From Liopterus haemorrhoidalis (Eukaryota; Arthropoda; Insecta; Coleoptera; Dytiscidae), in the NCBI GenBank assembly GCA_963971575.1, contig OZ020611.1:25341279-25405278 (forward strand): a DNA stretch of 64,000 nucleotides, in the 5' to 3' direction. Below, piece by piece: positions 33,421-42,727 of this stretch. The first letter of the stretch is position 1; each line of letters begins with the position of its first letter. Made by a program: the position numbers and the translations under genes. Below the pieces are notes generated by a model. The model saw only the letters and a program-made list of their open reading frames with translations, made no database searches and was not told the origin of the DNA.

Positions 33421-33799
33421 TAATCCATTGGTAAACAGACTACAATTTGTCTACAATGAGAAATAGTAGTAATTAAACTGTACTATTTTGTACTACTTAA
33501 AACTACTAACATATTTGATTTCGCAATAGAGTTCACTACCACAATAGTGCGAAAATGATCTCCATATCTACACTAGTATGGAAATGAAATATCATATTTT
33601 TAGTAAATTTGTCATCGAAATAATAACAATATTCATGCAAAGTCTTGCTCTTATTAATAATAAACAATTTTTCTTGCGTGTTTTATACGATACTATCTAT
33701 ACGGCTGTTCAACAGTCTACGAAAACCGAAGAGTTTAATATTACTTTTTTGGCTTAATTATTTCCTCCGCTACGACGGTCTTTCTCCATAAATTGTATA

Positions 33800-35085
33800 C
33801 CAGGTCTACAAGTATGAAATGCGGATTTTTTTTCAAACTTGCCGCGCAAACATAGTGTATAATTCAAAGTTTCAACACATATGGCGTTTTGTTAAGTTAT
33901 CATTAAGTGTCAAATGCGTATAGGTTATAATTTGAAAAGTGATCATATAGTTTTGTTTTACTGTGTTAAAAATATCAAATTTTATGCCAAATAAAGAACA
34001 TTCGCGGACAGTACTACTGTTTTGTTTTCATTTGAAAAAAACTGTTGCTGAATCATACCGACTGCTTCGAGAAGCTTATGGTGAATATGCTCCATCGCAA
34101 GATACGTGTGAACGATGGTTTCGGCGTTTCAAAAGTGGTGACTTTGATCTTACAGACAAAGATCATGGAAAACCTCCAAAAAAATATGAAGATACAAAAT
34201 TGGAAACATTGCTACAGGAAGACGATAGTCAATCACAAAAACAACTAGGAGAGCAGTTAGGCGTTAGTCAACAAGCTGTTTCCAATCGCCTACGAGAGAT
34301 GGGTAAGATCCAGAAAGTCGGCAGATGGGTTCCACGTGCATTGAATGAGAGGCAGATGGAAAAACGCAAAAACACTTGTGACATTTTGCTTGCACGATAC
34401 AAAAGAAAGTCTTTTTTGCATCGTATCATTACTGACGATGAAAAATGGATTTATTTTGAAAATCCCAAACGCAAAAAATCATGGGTGAACCCAGGCTCAC
34501 CATCCACATCAACTGCAAGACCGAATCGCTTTGGCAAAAATACAATGCTCTGTACTTGGTGGTACCAAAAGAGTGTGGTCTATTATGAATTGTTAAAACC
34601 TGGTGAAACAGTTAATACCCAACGCTACCAACAACAACTGATCGAATTGAACCATTCGCTGCTCATAAAACGACCAGAATACGAAAGAAGACAGCACAAG
34701 GTAATCTTTCTTCACAATAACGCTCCATCACATAAGGCAAAAGCAGTTTGCAACACATTGGAGGCACTCAAGTGGGAAGTGCTACCCCATGCCGCTTACT
34801 CACCAGACTTGGCCCATTCAGATTACCACTTGTTCGCATCGATGGGTCACGCACTTGCCGAGCAGCACTTTTATTCATATGAAAATGTGAAAGAATGGCT
34901 AGATGAATGGTTTGCGGGGAAAGGGGAAGAGTTCTACTGACGAGGTATTCACAAATTGCCTGAAAGATGGGAAGAATGTATAACTTCTAATGGAGCATAC
35001 TTTGAATAAATAAACTTTTACTGTTCTTTTGAGTTTAATGTGTTTTATTTAAAAAAAAATCCGCATTTCATACTTGTAGACCTGG
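33800..35085 (+). mobile_element. Mos1-like mariner (mauritiana type), copy 1
   Basis: Inverted repeats start CCAGGTCTACAAGTATGAAA and end with the inverse (TTTCATACTTGTAGACCTGG), both flanked by TA (33798-33799, 35086-35087). The length of 1286 bp equals that known for Mos1. The same element is present in reverse orientation at 43624-44922. It contains one transposase reading region, with a premature stop. Confidence 0.96.
33972..35009 (+). pseudogene. Mos1-like mariner transposase, near-intact but inactivated (copy 1)
   Basis: A nuclear cut-and-paste transposase of the mauritiana mariner group, 345 codons as in Mos1. The N-terminal half has the paired helix-turn-helix region (WFRRFKSGDFDLTDKDHGKP, then VSQQAVSNRLREMGKIQKVG). 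The catalytic half has IITDDEKWIYF (first Asp), FLHNNAPSH (second site) and YSPDLAHSDYHLF (third Asp), spaced as D,D34D. Defects seen: the ATG start codon is ATA at 33972; the second catalytic Asp is Asn; a Trp codon is TGA at 34938-34940, cutting 23 residues (RGIHKLPERW and beyond). Otherwise the frame is continuous. Any one of the Asp or stop changes should abolish activity. Confidence 0.95.
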
Positions 35086-35089
35086 TAGT

Positions 35090-35840
35090 CTATTTCGTCA
35101 TGCCCTACCAAGAGGATGCCAATTAAAAACAACCCTTGGCAACTGATTACCAGTTAATGGCCTTACTATTTCAATATCCTTCTTTTGAGTTCCACTTTTA
35201 CTAGGCCTTCATCTATTAAACATTTTATTACCAATGCTCGGTGTACAATTAATTTGAAGTTGCACTCAATAATTAATCAATCCATTTGAATCATTTTCAA
35301 TTTGAAATCAGTGAAACCCTTCACTTCTTGTCTCCCACATTAAAAATTCAAAAATTAAACTAGTTAAAAATTGATAAATGGCAACTTCATCTTAAATACA
35401 CATGTCTGTCTTATAAAGAAACACAAATTACTGAGATCCGTATTTATTGTATAGTTGTAAGACTACACATGATTCGGTTTCCTGCCCATTAAATCTCCTT
35501 TTCCAATATTTATGTGTTATTTAATTATAACCCTTCTCTCCTGTTAATTGTTAGTGAGAGAGTGTTTTAAATATGATAGGAAGTTGTCAATTGCAGATGA
35601 GATAATTGCTAATGAAATTACATGCTGAGTTATGTACACTCAACTAGAATGTAATCGATAATTAAAAGATGATTCTGATTATATGTGGTGTTGGGAATAT
35701 TTAATAGATGTCAAACGGTAAATGTTTGATTTATATTGTTGGTTTTCTCCAAGGATAGAAAATAATGTGTTGAATACGCTGCTCATGAGAACTACTTCTT
35801 CCGATATGAAATACGAAAATATAATATAAAAGCCAATATT
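35090..35840. other. No recognisable feature
   Basis: AT-rich sequence between mariner copy 1 and the BEL/Pao element. No repeats or protein motifs identified. Confidence 0.5.
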
Positions 35841-35845
35841 TTTAG

Positions 35846-35980
35846 GATTTCATAGGAATTACCAGGAAATCCTTATACCGTTACTCATGCGCAAATATAT
35901 CTATATATCTATCAGAATAGTTAGCTGTTAGTCTAGGAGCAGCTATTGGGCCAATCGGCTGAACTTTGGTATCTACAAGG
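35846..35980 (+). mobile_element. Diverged HINE-like 5' end
   Basis: AGGATTTCATAGGAATTACC...AAATCCTTATACCGTTACTC corresponds position by position to the family start AGGGTTTTGTAGGTATGACC...AAACCCTTATACCGTCA, and AATCGGCTGAACTTTGG continues the alignment. The BEL/Pao element is inserted after it, so the remainder may be displaced. Similar scraps start near 43378, 54896 and 56165. Confidence 0.5.
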
Positions 35981-35984
35981 GGAG

Positions 35985-36104
35985 TGTTGTAACTCCGTCT
36001 TTAGAAAAACAAAAGAATAAGCGTTGTCAACAAATAACAAAAAAGTTAGTAAATAGTATTGAAAATATGTAACACGGTTTTTGACAGTTAATAGTGTCAC
36101 AACA
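35985..36104 (+). repeat. 5' LTR (120 bp, internally deleted)
   Basis: Matches 38377-38656 at both ends. The shared block GCGTTGTCAACAAATAACAA is identical. About 160 bp present in the 3' LTR is missing after ACAGTTAATA, so the 5' LTR is a deletion derivative or the 3' LTR is an expanded one. Confidence 0.85.
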
Positions 36105-36111
36105 TAAGTTT

Positions 36112-36129
36112 TGGTGACCCCGACGTGAT
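36112..36129 (+). other. Primer binding site complementary to tRNA-Trp
   Basis: TGGTGACCCCGACGTGAT begins 7 bp after the LTR. It is an exact 18-base complement to the 3' end of tRNA-Trp (CCA plus acceptor and T arm), the same site used by Rous sarcoma virus; that identity is from general knowledge. Its presence confirms that 35985-36104 is the 5' LTR. Confidence 0.85.
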
Positions 36130-36500
36130 GGATAAATTAAAAAGAAATAGGAGACCGTTCAGGGTTCAGTTAACGAGATCCATAAACGAACTTACAGAGT
36201 TATTGGCCAGATTTGGTTCCAATTAAAGCCAAATTGGAGGGTATTATAAGCAATTACCAAGACCTGAAAGAAATTGATCAAAGGGTAATTGATGCTCTTT
36301 TGGATGATGATACTCTGTCAGATGATGAGCAAGATAAAGAATTTTCCGCGATTGATGAGTATCACATGAAATATAGAATAATTAAAATAAGAGCAGAACA
36401 TATTATTACTAAAGTCCAACAGCATGGTAGCATTGTTGAGAGTGCCCAGGTTGGTTTATATCTTGTTAGTAATAATACCAAATATCCGATAATTACTCAG
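36128..36500 (+). pseudogene. BEL/Pao gag, N-terminal part, frameshifted
   Basis: The ATG at 36128 overlaps the end of the primer site and begins MDKLKRNRRPFRVQLTRSIN, then ELTELLARF. A frameshift before 36226 moves the chain into the frame with KAKLEGIISNYQDLKEIDQR, then VIDALLDDDT and EYHMKYRIIKIRAEHII. This is the acidic, coiled-coil-like beginning of BEL/Pao gag (the DUF1759 neighbourhood). The rest of gag, including the zinc knuckles, is absent: the frame passes directly into LDL-receptor class A sequence. Confidence 0.7.
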
Positions 36501-36774
36501 CAAAGATGTGATGATGAAGATGATTGCGGTGATAATTCCGATGAAGTCAACTGTGGACCAAGTACATGCACACTAAATATGTTTACTTGTGGAGATGAAA
36601 AATGTATTCCGCAGTATTGGAACTGTGATTTTGAAAATTGTCAGGATAAGAGTGATGAAGAGAATTGTGAGAATAAGAATTGTACTGAATCTCAGTTTAC
36701 TTGTAAGACCAGAGAGAATATTTCGAGTAGGTGGGAGTGTGATTTGCAGAACGATTGTTTGGAAAAAGAGCCAA
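36501..36774 (+). CDS. LDL-receptor class A repeats embedded in the retroelement
   Basis: In the same open frame as gag and RT (36213-37145), residues about 97-187 hold three consecutive LDLa segments: a C-terminal half (CDDEDDCGDNSDEVNC), a whole repeat with all six Cys (CTLNMFTC, CIPQYWNC, CQDKSDEENC, one residue short in the Asp-Cys loop), and the first part of a third (CTESQFTC up to NDC), which lacks one Cys and its SDE end. CxDxSDE calcium-binding motifs are clear. LDLa repeats belong to extracellular LRP/LDLR-type receptors, not to any BEL/Pao protein I know. Tandem repeats without an intron in one frame suggest capture from a spliced host mRNA of an LRP-like gene. Whether it is expressed is unknown. 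Confidence 0.85.
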
Positions 36775-37620
36775 ACTTGATGAAGCTAATCCCTGCAATG
36801 ATTTTGCGGTTCCGGAAAAACAAATTCGGTGTAATACCAGATATTAAGAAGACATTCCTCACCATAGGAGTGACCGAAGAAAACAACAACTATCTAAGAT
36901 TCTTATGGTGGGAGTCACTTGAAGCTAAATCTCCTATTAAGTTGAGACACAAATGGGTCATGTTCGGAATAAACTGCAGCCTCTTAATGCTTGCAGCAGT
37001 TTTCAAATTGCATTTGAAGAAGGCGCCAGATCACTTAAAGAAATGTACGGATCACCTTCTGAATGCATTAAATGTGGACAATTTTGTCAATTTTGTGGAC
37101 AGTCAGAAATGGACATTTTTCGTGCGGAATCAAAAAACCTTTTAAGTAGCGCGAAAATGGATTTAAGTGCTTGGGAACAAAGTGAATCGAGTGACAACCT
37201 GGGAACTTCACGAGTGAGCAGTGTACTCGGTTTGAAGGGAGACAAAATTACGGACCCTATTGGTCGTTTCGCTGAAGAACTAAGAGAAAATATAAGTACC
37301 AAGAAAAATTTGTTTTCTGTTATTCAACGTATCATCGATCCAATGGGTTTTCTAGTACAAGCGACTATAATCCTCAAATTGTTGATGCAAGGTAAAACGT
37401 CCTGGTATGGACGACGATTATCTTCTTACTCCCGTATAATTTGACTAATAGCTTGGATAAGAAGATTTGCTTGTAACGCCAGAAAGAATAGATTTTCTGG
37501 TGAACTTTCACTTAGGGAAATAAATGAAATAGTGCCCAAGACAAAATTAAAGAAAGAGACTGTTTGTTACTCGACGCGGTAGAATAGTTAAAATGCCTAG
37601 AACATGTACATATTTAAAAG
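36775..37620 (+). pseudogene. BEL/Pao pol: RT core fragment and post-RT region, frameshifted
   Basis: Straight after the LDLa part the frame continues IPAMILRFRKNKFGVIPDIK, then KTFLTIGVTEENNNYLRFLW and HKWVMFGINCSLLMLAAV, the BEL/Pao RT palm (patterns GVIADIxKAFLQI, LRFLWW, FGxxxSPFLLxA). A frameshift near 37110 leads to RAESKNLLSSAKMDLSAWEQ, VLGLKGDKITDPI and VIQRIIDPMGFLVQATIIL, the stretch that follows RT in this family. At 37460-37560 a RRFACNARKNRFSGELSLRE block is still recognisable. The catalytic YVDD region is replaced by NFVNFVDSQK. RNase H and integrase are missing. Confidence 0.85.
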
Positions 37621-37671
37621 ATAATAATTTAATTTGTTCTTTTTAGGATTGTAAATAACAAATTAAAGGTG

Positions 37672-38269
37672 TGCCTTAACGATCTTACGATCAGCGGTAA
37701 ATTTATAAAAATATGCTGGATTAAAGGCCACTCAGATTTTGATTTCAACATTGAAGTCGATCTTCTAGCTAAAGAAGCAGCTGTAAATGGCTCCCTCTTA
37801 AAAATTCCTCTAAATAGTAATGAGATTATTTATGTCAATCTTCAAATCTTCCGTATACAACATATGGCAACAAGAATACATAGATTCTCTACATCAAAAA
37901 GGATCATTCTACGGTCAAATTCAACCTCGTCTTCCTAGAAAGCCTTGATTTTCCTCTCACCAAAGCAGATTTTTTATATCCACTCTTATCCGGCTTAGAT
38001 TTAATCACAACTTCTCTCTATATCACCTGCATAGAATTAACATGGTTTCGTCTCCTTTATGTCCGTGTGATAATTTGTCTGTCAGTGATCCGAACCATTT
38101 ATTGTTTGAATGCCCAATTCATTTTCGTAATCGTAACTTATTCATACAAAATTTAGTTGTCAAAAAAATATCCTTACCGACCAATATTCAAACGCTTTTT
38201 GCTACTAATTCTCTAGACATTTATGAAATTATTTATAACTATATTAAAGCAGAAAATATCAAATTATAA
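37672..38269 (+). pseudogene. LINE RNase H domain end and C-terminus (I/R1-like), frameshifted
   Basis: The frame begins at the truncation point and shows KFIKICWIKGHSDFDFNIEV then DLLAKEAA, matching the end of RNase H in I/R1/Loa-type LINEs (WxPGHxxIxxNExxDxLAKxA; the Gly-Asn-Glu is altered to FNIEV). After one or two frameshifts (37930-38040) it continues PLCPCDNLSVSDPNHLLFEC then PIHFRNRNLF, the CPxC...H..FEC zinc-like motif that ends these proteins, with a stop at 38267-38269. Confidence 0.82.
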
Positions 38270-38359
38270 ATGTAATTTTAAAAATATTGTAATCCCTGTA
38301 TTTATACATGGCTAATAGCCAAAGCAGCTAAAGCCAACAAATAAAAGGAAAAAAAAAAA
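37672..38359 (+). mobile_element. 5'-truncated LINE with poly-A, inserted in the BEL/Pao element
   Basis: The insertion is flanked by an 11-bp duplication AATTAAAGGTG (37661-37671 and 38360-38370) and ends in a poly-A run (38349-38359). The 3' copy of the duplication is the BEL/Pao purine tract region, so the LINE landed just upstream of the 3' LTR. The target duplication is perfect, suggesting the insertion is not very old. Confidence 0.92.
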
Positions 38360-38376
38360 AATTAAAGGTGGGAGGA

Positions 38377-38656
38377 TGTTGTAACGCCTTTATAAAAACA
38401 AAAGAATAAGCGTTGTCAACAAATAACAAAAAAGTTAGTAAATAATATTGAAAATATGTAACACAGTTTTAGACAGTTAATAATTAGTGTGGATTTTATT
38501 AGTAATATTGAAAATGTAATACCGTATTTTGATAGTAAATAATTAGTTGTGGTTCTTTGTGTGTTTAATCCCTGAAACGGATACCTGTTTAAAGTTTTGA
38601 ATTTTAATTTTGTGTGTCTCGTTGAGCCGGTGACGGGTAGTTGTCGTGTCTCAACA
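38377..38656 (+). repeat. 3' LTR (280 bp)
   Basis: Starts TGTTGTAACG after the purine tract and ends CGTGTCTCAACA. It contains two related segments, AATATTGAAAATATGTAACAC...TTAGTGTGG (about 38447-38494) and AATATTGAAAATGTAATACC...TTAGTTGTGG (about 38503-38554), so part of the LTR appears internally duplicated. The 5' LTR has only one. Confidence 0.82.
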
Positions 38657-38840
38657 GGGACGACCTGAGATTAGAATTTTTGAATTCCTCATAGTTAATT
38701 TAGTGAAAAAAAAAAAAAAAAAAAAATGAGGTCTTATTCGTTTTACGTACTTTAAAATTATGATAAATTTTAATATGGCGTGCTTTATAGAAATTTTCAT
38801 TTTCCCATGGACGTATCTAAAAGATTTGACCTGGATCTTT
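38657..38840 (-). repeat. Repeat R2, copy b (fragment)
   Basis: ACGACCTGAGATTAGAATTT, GAGGTCTTATTCGTTTTACG and TTTCATTTTCCCATGGACGT match 40421-40566 nearly base for base, apart from an expanded A-run at 38708-38725. Confidence 0.82.
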
Positions 38841-38876
38841 TAAAACTCTGACATACCTAGTCTTACCATAAATACT

Positions 38877-38923
38877 TAGTTAGTTAAAATTTTTGGCGCA
38901 CAGCAACGATGGCTATTTATACC
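38877..38923 (+). mobile_element. 47-bp retroposon insertion with 16-bp target duplication
   Basis: TCTTACCATAAATACT occurs immediately before (38861-38876) and after (38924-38939). The insert begins TAGTTAGTTAAAATTTTTGG and ends GGCTATTTATACC. Parts recur at 19400 and 29188. A long duplication with a short insert is what a severely 5'-truncated LINE or a very short SINE would leave. Confidence 0.72.
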
Positions 38924-39310
38924 TCTTACCATAAATACTGTCACAAAGTTTTAAATGATATTCCACTTAAAGATATTTTAATTTTATATTACATAATTCA
39001 TAGATGCATCTTTAACAAGAAATACCAATCACTTTTGACCAAAACGTCCACCTCTGGCCGTCATGTCTCTGTAGCCGCTAGTCAAAAGAATAGCGAAAGG
39101 TTTTTATGGGGAAACGTTCCACTACCATCATCAGGAAACACTTCAGACTAGAGTGTCTCTTCCTGCAAAGCATGAAACCCGGACCACAATTTCTAGTTCA
39201 GGGATTTGAGGTCTCCCTTATTATTGACATAACAGCAAAATCATATATTACGAAAATAGTTATGGAATTATGTAGTAGTGAACACTTCGCTGGGCCTGTC
39301 CTGTTTGTGT

Positions 39311-39506
<196 letters not shown>

Positions 39507-39522
39507 CGAATAGTTTATAGTA

Positions 39523-39672
39523 AGGAAAATAGTATATTATGTTACTAGGAGTAGAACACGCTCTTTTTTGTGCCGAGCTCAAATGTTGCTGCCGAGGCGC
39601 AGCCGAGGCTTGCATATTGAGCGAAGCACAAAAAAGGCGTTCTACTCCGAGTGACATATACTATTTTTTCTT
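39523..39672. mobile_element. Short MITE/foldback element, about 150 bp
   Basis: The left end AAAATAGTATATTATG...GGAGTAGAACACGC is inverted at the right as GCGTTCTACTCC...CATATACTATTTTTTC. Inner TTTTTTGTGC and GCACAAAAAA also pair. The centre has a GCCGAGGCGCAGCCGAGGC repeat and is GC-rich compared with the flanks. The target duplication is not clear. Confidence 0.75.
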
Positions 39673-39774
39673 CAAGCGTAGTTATTAAAAATTTGCAACC
39701 ATAAATACTTATGACTTTATAGTTTCAGATGCTATTACTGCTAATTCCGGCGGTATACATTGAATTGGTTGCGA

Positions 39775-40183
39775 TATTTTTTAATTTATAATCTTCATAT
39801 TGTGTATTTTGTAACTAATCACAGAATGATCACAGAATAATAATAAAGTAACTCACTAATAACGTAACTAATTTCTGAATTCACTACAAACCACGCTACA
39901 AACATATTAAATTGACAGATGTTTTGTTTATGGCGACTGCTGCCATCAGTGCCATCTGTTGATAACTATATGAACTATCATTTTTTAATTTTTAATCTTT
40001 ATATTGTGTATTTTGTAATTAATCACAGAATGATCACAGAATAATAATAAAGTAACTCACTAATAACGTAACTAATTTCTGAATTCACTACAAACCACGC
40101 TACAAACATATTAAATTGACAGATGTTTTATTTATGGCGACTGCTGCCATCAGTGCCATCTGTTGATAACTATATGAACTATT
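39775..40183 (+). repeat. Recent tandem duplication, two units of about 204 bp
   Basis: Unit 1 (39775-39978) and unit 2 (39979-40183) differ at only a handful of positions (for example TTTATAATCTTC versus TTTTTAATCTTT, GTTTTG versus GTTTTA). Landmarks CACAGAATGATCACAGAATA and GGCGACTGCTGCCATCAGTG occur once in each. No coding content is recognised. Confidence 0.95.
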
Positions 40184-40312
40184 TACTAGTAAAAAAATGT
40201 ATCATTTCTACCGAATGTATTGAACAATGTAATGTTAGCATTATAATCCGCTTGAAGAAAAAATCTTTTATTTATATGCACTTTGCATTATTTCAAAAGT
40301 TTGGGACTTAAA

Positions 40313-41170
40313 TCGTTTAATGCGTTTTGAATGTATGTATTTTTTTTAATGACATAATTAAAATTATTTGTGAAAATTGTGAATAAAAAAAAAATCACAA
40401 TTCAGGAACGGTTAAAGTAAACGACCTGAGGTTAGGATTTTTGAATTCCTCATAGTTTATTTAGTGAAAAAAAAATTGAGGTCTTATTCGTTTTACGTAC
40501 TTTAAAATTATGATAAATTTAAATATGGCGTGCTATATAGAAACTTTCATTTTCCCATGGACTTATCTAAAAAACGAAATGCGATAAAGATCTCTGGTTG
40601 AAATTTTTGGAATCTTAAGGTCCTAATTGACTAGAAACCATATTTTGAAACAAAAAAAAAAATAATAAAATTTATCCTTTTTTTTCGTATTTTTTGAAAA
40701 AGTTTGATAATTTCTAATTAAGAAATGGTTACAGATTGAAATTTGTGATTTGAATTTTTAAAATTCTTTTACATTGTTCAGTCTAAAAATAATGGGCTTT
40801 AATAAACCAATTATTAAGTTTTTTATGGGCAGTAATCCAAAACCCTTGAAAATGGTCAAAAATCGAAAAAATCGTAAGAGGTAGACTTTAAAAAAATCGT
40901 TATTTTTAAGCAAAAAATTTTTATCTCCGATTTTATTGAAAATTGGTAAAAATTTATATTTTTGGTCAGAGTTCAATAAAATTGGGTCCATTTTGAAGTT
41001 CGGGCAAATTTTTTGGAATTATAGGCAAAAACTAGGAAAGCATGAGTTTTTTAAATATTTTTTTCATAATCTTCACCCGAAAATTAGCCTAAAACTATAT
41101 TTAATCTAAAATCGGAATCAAAAGTTTTTTCATCAAAATTTCAAAATTTCTATATCTGACGGAAAATAAG
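40313..41170 (-). repeat. Repeat R2, copy c
   Basis: Read on the minus strand it follows copy a (9890-10650) in order, from CCATTTTCAAGGGTTTTGG through AACTTAATAATTGGTTT to the AAAACGCATTAAACGATTT block that starts the tandem units in copy a. No protein is encoded. Confidence 0.75.
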
Positions 41171-41417
41171 CTGAATGTTGGGATTAAGCTTTAATGGTGG
41201 GCACTATATGTTAAAGTCGGCAAGAATTTACTTGCAGATAATGTTTAAAATTAGCGTATGATTAAATCGAAAAGGATTTGAAAATTCAACGTTAATATTC
41301 ATTCGGAGAATGAGAATCAATATCTTTTAGTTTCAATTTGTATTCCATGTTTTTGGTGGAAGCGGTGCATTTACAAAAACACATATACATTTATGTGACT
41401 ATATACAAATATAATAA

Positions 41418-41505
41418 ACAAAGATAAAACAATGGACGTACGAGGTACGAGTAGTTCAAATACGCTATAGAGTTTACATAGAATTGTGTGACATATAAAT
41501 TTGTA
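41418..41505 (-). repeat. Dispersed repeat, copy b (partner of 21-108)
   Basis: GGACGTACGAGGTACGAGTA then GTTCAAATACGCTATAGAG is the inverse of the block at 40-100. Confidence 0.6.
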
Positions 41506-41600
41506 CATTGGCCCTCGTCGATCAGCATTGGCAATGATCGGCAACTCGATTATATAACATCTACATTAAGTTATATCTGATAGCAGAGTAAAATAAAATT

Positions 41601-42590
41601 GATGTGAAGTGTGAATATTCACACATTTCAGGGTTTTGCAGGTATTTAGTAAGTTAATGATGATTATTTGGGATGCCAAAAGAAATTTTATATTAAAATA
41701 TTTTTTCTTGTTAATTTTAATTCGAACGCCTAATACCATTACTTAGGTTTCTAAATATGTGCAGTATTTTTTTTTTATATAGCAAGGTTCATTAAAAATT
41801 TAAAAAATTGCGCCTATGTCTTCCATTGCTTGTTATTCCGCCCCTCTGATTTCGTGTACATTGAAACAGAATTAAATTATAATTTAAACAATTTCCACAG
41901 GTTATTAAATTTACGCTTTTAAAAATTAAATGCAACATTTGCCAAAATATAACTAGAATTTTGAAAAAATAATTTAAACAATATAAAAATTAAAAAAAAA
42001 AACAAAAAAATAATATTGTCTCTTCTCGCAAATTCGATCCCTTTCGGATCGAGTTACTTGGGTGACAAGCCAGCATCAAAACCACTACACCAGCATACAC
42101 GTTCCAGTGTAGCGTGTTAAAAAGCTATAACTTGTGTACATTATTAGCCAAAAATCACAAAAAATGCGTTTTTTTCCAAAAACGTAATCTGATCAAAAAT
42201 TCCTGTTGTACTATTCCGATTCACACCAATGTACATTACTTAGAATTTTTTCAGATTTTTAGTTTAAACCATCTGGGCTACAGGGTGTGAGACAAAAAAA
42301 ATTTTTGCATAATTTTGGCAAAAATCGCATCAAAATAATTTATTTTGCAAAAATAAAATTTTGATCGTTAATCCACGTACTAAGGGCTTTCATTTGATAC
42401 CCTACTCAGAATTTAAAAAAAAATATATTTTTCTTTTTTCGATGTACACACTTTTGTTTATATTTTTAGGGGGATATGTTTTTTAGATGTTTTAGTATTT
42501 TTCCTATGTGCGGGTCAAAGAGTTGTATAAGCATGCCAAATTTCAACTCTCTAGGTTTAGCCGTTAGGCTACAATTTTTACCGAACAGGC

Positions 42591-42666
<76 letters not shown>

Positions 42667-42725
42667 TGATAGACAGACGACAAAATTACGGTATAAGTGT
42701 TTTTTGGTCATACCTACAAAACCCT
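41601..42725 (-). mobile_element. HINE/Helentron-like GTCT element, copy 3
   Basis: On the minus strand it begins AGGGTTTTGTAGGTATGACC and ends TACCTGCAAAACCCTGAAAT, the stem-loop GTGTGAATATTCACAC and TTCACAT. The GTCT tract is at 42588-42680 (as ACAG units). Its 5' flank (TCAACCCTTTTT) matches that of copy 1, so the true 5' end may lie a few bases further out than the inverted repeat. It carries the tRNA-like block (42055-42125). Alignment with copy 1 is very close. Confidence 0.8.
42588..42680 (+). repeat. (ACAG)n microsatellite
   Basis: About 90 bp of ACAG units with three or four single-base changes, the reverse strand of the family GTCT tract. Confidence 0.95.
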
Positions 42726-42727
42726 AA

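Larger units (their letters stand above)
35985..38656 (+). mobile_element. BEL/Pao-like LTR retrotransposon with captured LDL-receptor repeats
   Basis: Two LTRs (35985-36104 and 38377-38656) start TGTTGTAAC and end CAACA. A tRNA-Trp primer site follows the 5' LTR, and a purine tract AAAGGTGGGAGGA precedes the 3' LTR. The flanks GGGAG and GGGAC are a likely 5-bp duplication with one change. The internal part encodes a shortened gag, three LDLa-type segments, and a BEL/Pao RT and post-RT region. Protease, integrase and most of RT are missing, and a 5'-truncated LINE is inserted near the 3' end. It must have moved, if at all, with helper proteins. Confidence 0.85.
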
